Shown: positions 1 through 6,656 of the stretch, piece after piece
Position numbering within the stretch: the first letter of the stretch is position 1
Layout: each line of letters starts with the position of its first letter
Assembly (NCBI GenBank): GCA_025355935.1
Contig: JANXYS010000361.1
Coordinates: 1-6,975 of the forward strand
Reading direction: 5' to 3'
Source of the DNA: Chitinophagales bacterium
GTDB taxonomy: Bacteria; Bacteroidota; Bacteroidia; Chitinophagales; Chitinophagaceae
DNA length: 6,975 nt
The notes under the pieces: generated by a model
Database searches by the model: none
What the model was told of the DNA's origin: nothing
The model's input: only the letters and a program-made list of their open reading frames with translations
Translations under genes and position numbers: made by a program

Positions 1-1134
1 TATGTAGAAGGTGTTTCTTTGAAACTTTTGTTTTCAGGGGAAATAGCATTTCGGGAAAGTGACACCAAAGTTAGCCTTACAGATGAGCTTACGCAACAGG
101 AAATAATCTCTCATATTATAAATAGAGGCTGCGACGATGCCCCCAAGGTTCTCATAGATGAACTGGAGAAACAAGAATGTTTTAAAACTTTAAATTTAAT
201 TGGGCACCGCATAGTCCACGGGATGAGGTTGACGGAGCCCCAGCTTATTAGCTCCCAGGTTTTAATTAAATTAAAAAGTATAAGTGATTATGATCCGGAA
301 CATTTACCGGCTGAAATTGAATTGATTGAAGCATTTGCAAAAAGATTTCCCACTACCCCCCAGGTGGCTTGTTTTGATACATTCTTCCACACTACAATGC
401 CAGGCGTTGCGAAATTATTGCCCGTTCCCCGTTGGTTACATGACAAAGGAATTCAACGTTATGGCTTCCATGGTTTGTCCTATGCATATCTTTTAGAAGA
501 GCTTGAAAGAATTGCGGGGAAGGAAACGGCACACGGTAAAATAGTAATGGCCCACCTTGGTAATGGTGCAAGTTTGGCAGCGGTAACGAATGGCAAAGGC
601 GTAGATACTAGCATGGGTTTTACACCCGCATCCGGTATACTTATGAGTACCCGCTCAGGAGATCTGGACCCGGGTGTCGGGTGGTATTTGATGCAATTTG
701 AAAAGTTTACACCCCAAGAATTTAATCACCTGATCAATCATGAATCCGGTTTGCTGGGTATATCAGAAACAAGTGGCGATATGCAGGAATTATTGAAAAT
801 CCAAAATACTGATGGCCGTGCAGCCGAAGCGATTGAATTATTTTTTTATCAAACAAAAAAAAACATTGGCTCATTCGCGGTTGTACTAGGCGGCATAGAG
901 ACATTGGTATTTTCTGGCGGCATCGGCACGCATTCCCCTAAAGTGCGCAGCGGGATATGCAGTGGTCTTCAGTTTCTGGGCATTGAAATTGATGAAACAA
1001 AAAATATAAATAATGCTCCAATTATTTCTTCTGATACCAGCAAGGTTTGCGTTCGGGTAATAAAGACTAACGAAGAATTAATGATAGCAAAAACGGCAAT
1101 TGAAGTTTTAAAAAGGAACCCGGTTTTTTCATGA
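1..1134 (+). CDS. ackA: Acetate kinase, 5' end cut by window edge (acetate/propionate kinase family)
   Basis: Transfers phosphate between acetyl-phosphate and ADP, giving acetate and ATP in the cytoplasm. The reading frame is open to base 1, so the true start lies outside the window. A start at the TTG at 19 would lack the N-terminal NxGSSSxK phosphate-binding segment typical of the family (about 400 residues; 377 codons are here). Visible motifs are GHRIVHG (202-222), PEHLP carrying the His of the usual PLHNP (His at 301), FDTFFHTTMP (catalytic-type Asp at 376), RYGFHG (His at 469), HLGNG (His at 553), STRSGDLDPG (Arg at 652), FSGGIG (910-927) and TNEELMIA (from 1066). Compared with the classical enzyme, GTSH is GLSY, D-x-R is DMQ and GIGEN is GIGTH. 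The gene lies 114 bases before xfp on the same strand, which fits use of the acetyl-phosphate made by Xfp. Identity is near certain; exact substrate preference is not. Confidence 0.94.
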   Translation, partial: YVEGVSLKLLFSGEIAFRESDTKVSLTDELTQQEIISHIINRGCDDAPKVLIDELEKQECFKTLNLIGHRIVHGMRLTEPQLISSQVLIKLKSISDYDPEHLPAEIELIEAFAKRFPTTPQVACFDTFFHTTMPGVAKLLPVPRWLHDKGIQRYGFHGLSYAYLLEELERIAGKETAHGKIVMAHLGNGASLAAVTNGKGVDTSMGFTPASGILMSTRSGDLDPGVGWYLMQFEKFTPQEFNHLINHESGLLGISETSGDMQELLKIQNTDGRAAEAIELFFYQTKKNIGSFAVVLGGIETLVFSGGIGTHSPKVRSGICSGLQFLGIEIDETKNINNAPIISSDTSKVCVRVIKTNEELMIAKTAIEVLKRNPVFS

Positions 1135-1248
1135 CACAGCATTTGGTATCTTATACTAACTGCTTCTGTCGTCTTCAACCTGTTAGCTTATTATAATAAC
1201 GAATGATTAATCGTAGTGCAATAAATTATTTTAACAGAAATTAAAATC

Positions 1249-3648
1249 ATGGAAATCAACTATAATGTAGTAGAAAATGAAGCAATATCCCCGGACTTAC
1301 TTCAGAAAATGAATGCATACTGGCGCGCAGCAAATTATTTGTCTGTAGGCCAGATATATCTCCTCGATAACCCCCTGCTTAAAGCATCTTTGACGATAAA
1401 ACATATCAAACCGAGGTTACTAGGACATTGGGGAACAACACCTGGTTTAAATTTCCTCTATGTACACCTAAACCGCATTATAAAAAAATACGAACTCAAT
1501 ATTATATATGTTGCCGGCCCGGGGCACGGCGGGCCGGGTTTAGTAGCTAATACTTACCTGGAAGGGACTTACACAGAAATTTATCCCGGTATTTCACAGG
1601 ATGAAGATGGTATTCAAAAACTATTCAAGCAATTCTCTTTCCCGGGGGGAATTCCTAGCCATGTGGCGCCCGAAACGCCGGGATCTATACATGAAGGCGG
1701 TGAACTCGGCTATTCATTAGTGCATGCATACGGCGCGGTGTTCGATAATCCGGATTTGATCGTGGCCTGTGTAGTAGGAGACGGCGAGGCAGAAACGGGT
1801 GCACTTGCAGCAAGCTGGCATTCAAATAAATTTTTGAATCCTGTGCATGACGGTGCCGTCCTTCCCATCCTGCATCTGAACGGGTACAAAATTGCAAATC
1901 CTACTGTCCTTGCCCGTATTCCTGGTGAAGAACTGGAGCAGCTTTTCTTAGGGTATGGCTATAAACCCTATTTTGTCGAGGGTCACGTCCCGGAAGATGT
2001 TCACCTGATGCTGGCCTCGACCCTCGATACAATTGTGGAAGAAATCAAACAGATACAGAGGGAAGCACGTGAAAGCGGTTTTACAAAACGACCGCAATGG
2101 CCAATGATCATTTTCCGCACACCGAAAGGTTGGACAGGCCCCGATAAAGTAGACGGGGTACAGGTGGAAGGGACGTGGCGCTCTCACCAAGTACCACTTT
2201 CGGAACTGGCTACAAAGCCCGGACACGTGCAAATTCTGGAGGATTGGATGAAAAGTTATAAACCCGAGGAACTCTTTGATAATTCCGGAAAATTAATCGT
2301 TGAGTTGGCTGCGCTTGCTCCAGAAGGTGCAAAACGAATGGGTGCCAATCCGCATGCAAACGGTGGGCAGCTTTTACATAGTCTGGACCTGCCGGATTTT
2401 AAAAAATACGCCGTAGAAGTTTCTAAGCCAGGCAATATCGTTGCTGAAGCGACATTGATAACGGGAAGTTTTCTCCGTGATACAATGAAGTTAAACTGGG
2501 CGAAAAGAAATTTTCGGATTTTCGGGCCAGATGAAACTGCTTCTAACCGGCTAACTAAATTATTTGATCTTACGAAGCGAATTTCAACTGCCATAATTTT
2601 AAAAAGTGACGATCATATTTCGGCCGACGGGCGGGTAATGGAAGTATTAAGTGAACACCTCTGCCAGGGCTGGCTGGAAGGTTATTTACTAACGGGCAGG
2701 CACGGTTTCTTTTCCTGTTATGAAGCCTTCATCCATATCATTGATTCCATGTTTAACCAGCATGCTAAATGGCTAAAGGTTACTCAAAAAATACCCTGGC
2801 GCAAACCAATTGCTTCTTTAAATTACTTGCTCACATCGCATGTGTGGCGGCAGGATCATAATGGCGACAGTCATCAGGATCCGGGTTTTCTTGACCTGGT
2901 AGCAAACAAAAAATCTAACGTAGTTCGTATTTATTTGCCACCGGATGCTAATACTTTACTTGCTGTAACCAATCATTGCCTGCCCAGTAAAAATTACATA
3001 AACGTTATTGTAGCCGGTAAGCAACCAGAACTACAATGGCTGGATATGGATGCCGCAGTTAAGCATTGCACTGCAGGGATGGGTATTTGGAAATGGGCAA
3101 GTAATGACGAAGGTGCGGAACCGGACGTAGTGATGGCGTGCGCCGGCGATGTGCCTACGTTGGAAATTATTGCTGCTGTGCAAATTCTTCGGGAGCATCT
3201 ACCTGAATTAAAAATTCGTGTTATTAACGTTGTTGACCTATTGGCCCTGCAACCTGAAAAGGAACATCCGCACGGGTTAAGTGACAATGATTTTGACAGT
3301 CTTTTCACAAAAGATAAACCAATCATTTTTGCCTTTCATGGTTATCCCTGGTTAATACATCGCCTAACTTATCGCAGAGCTAATCATAAAAACTTACACG
3401 TTCGGGGTTATAAAGGTGAGGGCACTACCACAACTCCCTTCGATATGGTCGTGTTGAATGACCTGGACAGGTTTCACCTGGTAGAGGATGTAATAGACCG
3501 GCTTCCCGGGTTGGGTTCAAAAGGTGCTTATACAAAGCAATATTTAAACAACAAATTAATGGAACATAAAGAATATATACAAAGTAAGGGGGAAGACATG
3601 CCGGAGATTTTAAATTGGAAATGGGAAGCGCCGCAAAGATTCGTATAG
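1249..3648 (+). CDS. xfp: Xylulose-5-phosphate/fructose-6-phosphate phosphoketolase
   Basis: A thiamine-diphosphate enzyme that cleaves xylulose-5-P (and often fructose-6-P) with phosphate into acetyl-phosphate plus glyceraldehyde-3-P or erythrose-4-P. At 799 residues it is full length for the family. Motifs seen in order: GHWGTTPG (His60), GPGHGG (His93), PSHVAPE (His138), HEGGELG (Glu149, Glu152), the cofactor motif GDGEAETG (177-184) with Asn211 in HLNGYKIANP, WRSHQVP (His313), GRVMEVLSE (Glu465), GRHGFFSCYEAF, QDHNGDSHQDPG (His537, His542), and a C-terminal FHGYPW...VRGYKGEGTTTTPFDM region. The active-site histidines and glutamates of bifidobacterial enzymes all have counterparts. One position, Asp540, differs from the Phe usual in QDHNGFSHQDP. 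The ATG at 1249 gives the normal N-terminus; the bases before it are A-rich without a Shine-Dalgarno sequence, as is usual in Bacteroidota. The gene is probably co-expressed with ackA. Whether it prefers the C5 or C6 substrate cannot be told. Confidence 0.97.
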   Translation: MEINYNVVENEAISPDLLQKMNAYWRAANYLSVGQIYLLDNPLLKASLTIKHIKPRLLGHWGTTPGLNFLYVHLNRIIKKYELNIIYVAGPGHGGPGLVANTYLEGTYTEIYPGISQDEDGIQKLFKQFSFPGGIPSHVAPETPGSIHEGGELGYSLVHAYGAVFDNPDLIVACVVGDGEAETGALAASWHSNKFLNPVHDGAVLPILHLNGYKIANPTVLARIPGEELEQLFLGYGYKPYFVEGHVPEDVHLMLASTLDTIVEEIKQIQREARESGFTKRPQWPMIIFRTPKGWTGPDKVDGVQVEGTWRSHQVPLSELATKPGHVQILEDWMKSYKPEELFDNSGKLIVELAALAPEGAKRMGANPHANGGQLLHSLDLPDFKKYAVEVSKPGNIVAEATLITGSFLRDTMKLNWAKRNFRIFGPDETASNRLTKLFDLTKRISTAIILKSDDHISADGRVMEVLSEHLCQGWLEGYLLTGRHGFFSCYEAFIHIIDSMFNQHAKWLKVTQKIPWRKPIASLNYLLTSHVWRQDHNGDSHQDPGFLDLVANKKSNVVRIYLPPDANTLLAVTNHCLPSKNYINVIVAGKQPELQWLDMDAAVKHCTAGMGIWKWASNDEGAEPDVVMACAGDVPTLEIIAAVQILREHLPELKIRVINVVDLLALQPEKEHPHGLSDNDFDSLFTKDKPIIFAFHGYPWLIHRLTYRRANHKNLHVRGYKGEGTTTTPFDMVVLNDLDRFHLVEDVIDRLPGLGSKGAYTKQYLNNKLMEHKEYIQSKGEDMPEILNWKWEAPQRFV

Positions 3649-3672
3649 CCAACAAAAAAATTTAACCGCTTA

Positions 3673-5277
3673 TTAATTAAATAATTGCTTTGCTAATTTC
3701 TTATCGTGACCGTAAACATCGCCCCTGAAGTTGAGCAAACCTTCACTGTCTACCCATGCTGTAAAATATGAGATAAATACCGGCACCTGTTTTTTCAATG
3801 GTACCCACTTTTCTTTAGAGGCATTCATTGCTTTAGTGATTGTTTCGGTTGTCCATTCAGGTTGAAAACGTAATAAGTATTCAGCCAGTTTTTGCGGCTC
3901 GGCTAAGCGTATGCATCCGTGGCTAAAGGCGCGGCTCTCCTGGTTGAATAGCGACTTTGAAGGTGTATCGTGAAAGTAAATGTCATAACTGTTCGGAAAA
4001 ATAAATTTCACTTTACCCAGTGCGTTGCTTCCGCCCGGTTTTTGCCGAAAACCGTTACCCGACCGTTCCATATTCATTTTTGAAAGATAATTAGCGTTTC
4101 TTTTTATTCCGGGAAGAATTTCTTTTTGCACGATGCTCGGGGGCACGTTCCAGTAAGGACTAAAAACTACGTATTTTAGTTGGTCAGTAAAAATCACTGT
4201 GCTGTTTGCTTCTGTTCCCACAACAACGTCAATGCTGAAACGTTTTTTCCCTTCTTCAAAAACATGTAATCTGAATTCGGGTATGTTTACGACTATGATA
4301 TTTGGTTCGGACTGCTGCGGCATCCATCTCATTCGCTCCAAGTTTATCAGCATTTGCCTGATCCGCTCTTTAACAGGAACATTTAGTTCACCTATTAAAG
4401 CATAGTTTACGACACCATCTTCTTTAAAGCCGAAACTTCTTTGTTTTAACTTTACCGCCGTTACCAGGTCGTTTGAATAGATGGAAGTGGTATCATTTAG
4501 TTTATATTCGCCGGAAACCTGCAGACGCGCTTTAATGGCTTTCATAACGGGTGTTGCATCCCCCGGTGCATATTTTTTCAATTTATCTGTCTCGATTTCC
4601 TTCCATCCGCCTTCTTCATCCATGACATGATAGCGAACCAACTCTTTTTTTAAATGTTGGTAATAAGCATTCACCGGTTCCCAGTCCTGCAGTTGTTTGC
4701 CATCCCGGGAAAGGAAAGAATCAAGCAGGGCAACTTCATTAATTTTTTTCCGGGGAATGTACCATTTTAAGATCTCCGGATCAACCTTTCCGGAATAGGC
4801 ATTCTTTGAATATTCAAAAAAATGCTTTGTGAGCTGCAGTTCTGTTTGCAGCATTATAGCAGGCGATGCAACAGCGGAAGTGTCGTGATTTATTACGTTG
4901 TCTATATCCCCATGGAGGTGCTTATATTTAAGCGAAGTATCGCTAAAGTCCGTGATATAGTTGTTGTGAAGGCTCCAGAAAGTCCTCGTGTGTTCAGCAA
5001 TACCATTTTCTGTGAACCATGCGTACTGGTAATTCCGGCTCTTATAAAAGTTGCGCATCTGTGAATCGTCGTTACCCTCGGAAACTTCCTTTTTAAGAAA
5101 GTCTTCGAGTTGTGTGCTGTCTAAAAAAAGTTTTGAGAACGCGGTCTCACTTGTAATAGTAGAGTCTTTCCCCGAATTAACGACGGTATTATTCTTCTGC
5201 CCACTACAGCTACTCAGCATTGAAATAATTACAATAGACAAGGCGTGGAAACATTTATTGCTTTTACGGATGAGCAT
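3673..5277 (-). CDS. L,D-transpeptidase, YcbB/LdtD-like lipoprotein
   Basis: Predicted periplasmic, membrane-anchored enzyme that makes L,D (3-3) cross-links in peptidoglycan or attaches other groups to the stem peptide. The ATG at 5277 gives 534 residues and a lipoprotein signal: basic start MLIRKSNK, a hydrophobic stretch, then lipobox LSSC with Cys24. The frame stays open up to an ATG at 5400, but that would place 41 poorly fitting residues before the signal. Layout: scaffold-like N-terminal region (about 45-235), a peptidoglycan-binding-like segment (about 240-300), then the YkuD catalytic domain (about 325-480) with FSPYWNVPPSI, GKVKFIFPNS, FHDTP (His436) and the catalytic SHGCIRL (His453, Cys455). 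The C-terminal PVFISYFTAW...GDVYGHD resembles the end of E. coli YcbB (615 residues). The acidic surface-export signal found after Cys in some Bacteroidota lipoproteins is absent, suggesting periplasmic retention. The gene converges on xfp with 24 bases between stop codons. Confidence 0.92.
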   Translation of the reverse strand: MLIRKSNKCFHALSIVIISMLSSCSGQKNNTVVNSGKDSTITSETAFSKLFLDSTQLEDFLKKEVSEGNDDSQMRNFYKSRNYQYAWFTENGIAEHTRTFWSLHNNYITDFSDTSLKYKHLHGDIDNVINHDTSAVASPAIMLQTELQLTKHFFEYSKNAYSGKVDPEILKWYIPRKKINEVALLDSFLSRDGKQLQDWEPVNAYYQHLKKELVRYHVMDEEGGWKEIETDKLKKYAPGDATPVMKAIKARLQVSGEYKLNDTTSIYSNDLVTAVKLKQRSFGFKEDGVVNYALIGELNVPVKERIRQMLINLERMRWMPQQSEPNIIVVNIPEFRLHVFEEGKKRFSIDVVVGTEANSTVIFTDQLKYVVFSPYWNVPPSIVQKEILPGIKRNANYLSKMNMERSGNGFRQKPGGSNALGKVKFIFPNSYDIYFHDTPSKSLFNQESRAFSHGCIRLAEPQKLAEYLLRFQPEWTTETITKAMNASKEKWVPLKKQVPVFISYFTAWVDSEGLLNFRGDVYGHDKKLAKQLFN

Positions 5278-5583
5278 ATAGGAAAGTAAATTAAATGAAG
5301 AGAAGTGCATTACCCGGAGCGGGATAGAAAGTGAGTGCAATGTAAATCGGAAAACCGAAGACCCTCCATTATTATTTTTGTCATGAGCCTTAATTCGCAC
5401 GCATATCGAAAACGGGATATGACCAAAGTGCTTCAGCTGGTATACAAGCTGCTTTCTACTTCATTCAAATAAATATCGAAAGTAAAAATTTTAAAAATGT
5501 TTTCGCGGACCTTTTAAAACGAAAGATTCCTTCATTTCATTGCATGGCTTTCGGGGTCTCCCAGTCGCAGCTACCCGAGCAGC
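5278..5583. other. 306-base intergenic gap between the beta-barrel gene and the transpeptidase gene
   Basis: This gap should hold the end of the beta-barrel transcript and the promoter of the transpeptidase gene. Up to 5400 it is also open in the transpeptidase frame, with possible ATG starts at 5310 and 5400, but neither is preceded by a ribosome-binding sequence and both would bury the lipoprotein signal. The part around 5465-5520 is AT-rich and includes TTTATTTG on the minus strand, one base away from the Bacteroidota -7 consensus TAnnTTTG, but without a good -33 partner. No RNA gene, repeat or small gene could be recognised. Confidence 0.5.
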
Positions 5584-6534
5584 TTAGGTTTTCTTATGAT
5601 GTATATTCAACTTTATAAACCCACCTAATTCGATAAAGAAACTGTTACTGAGCACTTCCTTTTCTAGTTTATTATCAAGTAAGTATTCTACCGGGTGAAC
5701 AGGAATTGCATAAGTAGGTGTGATGAATGCGCCAAAACGACTTGTTTCATAGGTTAGCGGCAAACCCAATTCGTAATCCAGGATACTAAATTTATTCCCT
5801 TCCGTAAACACTAGGGTTTTAACTGTAGTTGAACTGCCTGATGTGTTTGCATGCCCTTTTCCGGATTTCCTTCCGCTACCTGAATTGCTAGTAGTTGCAA
5901 AATTGAACTTTCGGTTTGCATAATAGGCCTGGTTAAAATGCTGTGTACCCGCATTTAATTCAACGGCTGGTGTCACTGTCCATAAATGAGCTGCTGGCCC
6001 CCGTTCAAAATAATGCGACAGTTTGAGGTTTGTCAAAACATCAGTACCCGTTGAAAAAAGAAGGTCTACGCCAGTGTTTATTGCGAAGATATCTGCATCG
6101 TAACCCAGCGATAATCCTGTAATCGCCTTCAGCTCTGACTGAACCGCAAAACTAGCATCAGTGTAGAAAAATTTTGAGGCACTTACCTCTCCCTCTAGCT
6201 TTTTTGACAATTTAAAAGAGTACCCGGCTCCTGCAGTGATAAGATCTAGACGCTGGGGTTCAGACGTAGTTGCGAGTACAGATGTTTCTACTTCTGCATG
6301 GAAGCCTGACTTATCAAAGTAACCTATTGCGGCTTTGAGGTAAGGGACGCGAGCCGAATCTTTTCTTCCGGAGTATACGGCATCTGATAAATAGCTACTT
6401 GTTATTTTAAAGAAAGAAAACTTTACAGGTACTGAATCGATGCTATTGTTGTCCTGAATATCCTGCGCTTTAAGTCCGTGTGGCAAAAAAAGGATTGCCA
6501 GCAATGCTGATGATAGATAGGTGGTTAATTTCAA
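5584..6534 (-). CDS. Secreted protein, probable outer-membrane beta-barrel, function unknown
   Basis: I do not recognise a named family. The 316-residue product starts with a clear type I signal peptide: MKLTTY, a hydrophobic stretch SSALLAILFLP, and probable cleavage after LKA before QDIQDN (about residue 23). The rest has alternating polar/hydrophobic, aromatic-rich segments with frequent Gly turns (for example AAIGYF, GAGYSFKL, GLSLGYD, FFIELGGFIKL), as expected for antiparallel strands of an outer-membrane barrel. The ending FIELGGFIKLNIHHKKT would be the last strand plus a short tail. A Gly/Ser/Lys-rich segment (about 214-237) is probably a loop. The start is the TTG at 6534: an in-frame TAA lies two codons upstream, and no ATG codes for any residue of the protein, so no other ordinary start exists. 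The mature protein has no Cys or Met. It could be a porin-like or structural barrel; nothing in the sequence reveals a ligand. Confidence 0.72.
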   Translation of the reverse strand: MKLTTYLSSALLAILFLPHGLKAQDIQDNNSIDSVPVKFSFFKITSSYLSDAVYSGRKDSARVPYLKAAIGYFDKSGFHAEVETSVLATTSEPQRLDLITAGAGYSFKLSKKLEGEVSASKFFYTDASFAVQSELKAITGLSLGYDADIFAINTGVDLLFSTGTDVLTNLKLSHYFERGPAAHLWTVTPAVELNAGTQHFNQAYYANRKFNFATTSNSGSGRKSGKGHANTSGSSTTVKTLVFTEGNKFSILDYELGLPLTYETSRFGAFITPTYAIPVHPVEYLLDNKLEKEVLSNSFFIELGGFIKLNIHHKKT

Positions 6535-6553
6535 GAGTTATGTTTTAATTGAT

Positions 6554-6576
6554 TACGTTTATTGTACCTAAACGTA
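6554..6576 (-). promoter_or_regulatory. Inverted repeat overlapping a promoter-like element upstream of the beta-barrel gene
   Basis: TACGTTTA, seven bases, then TAAACGTA form a perfect 8+8 inverted repeat ending 20 bases before the TTG start of the beta-barrel gene. Read on the minus strand, the first arm TACGTTTA matches seven of eight positions of the Bacteroidota -7 element TAnnTTTG, and a T-rich stretch lies about 21 bases farther upstream where a -33 element is expected, although it is not a clean TTTG. The symmetry suggests an operator sitting on the promoter, or a hairpin near the 5' end of the message. The assignment is inference from position and symmetry only. Confidence 0.35.
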
Positions 6577-6656
6577 GATTTCCCAGTTTTATGTTTTAAA
6601 AGTTGCTAACATTTTGCCGCTGAACTTTTCGTGCCGGAAACGGGAATATTCAATTT

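Noticed and set aside
19..21. TTG as the start codon of the acetate kinase gene
   Set aside because: The frame is open to base 1, and a start here would remove the N-terminal phosphate-binding segment that the family needs; the gene is simply cut by the window edge.
1135..1248. Separate promoter or operator for xfp, including the palindrome GATTAATC in the gap after ackA
   Set aside because: No pair of -33 and -7 elements with proper spacing was found, and an 8-base AT-rich palindrome is not significant.
3654..3682. ATTTAA...TTAAAT stem next to a run of seven A/T between xfp and the transpeptidase gene, as a terminator
   Set aside because: The stem is only six A-T pairs with an 11-base loop and partly overlaps the coding end; too weak to call, although the T-run on the minus strand makes it possible.
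5465..5472. TTTATTTG on the minus strand as the -7 element of the transpeptidase promoter
   Set aside because: It matches seven of eight bases of TAnnTTTG, but the -33 position reads ATTT rather than TTTG in a very AT-rich stretch, so chance matches are expected.
5515..5583. CGAAAG/CTTTCG stem followed by TTTT on the minus strand, as a terminator for the beta-barrel gene
   Set aside because: Six pairs around a 22-base loop with only four T residues; easily due to chance. A nearby TCGGGT/ACCCCGA pairing has a bulge and no T-run.
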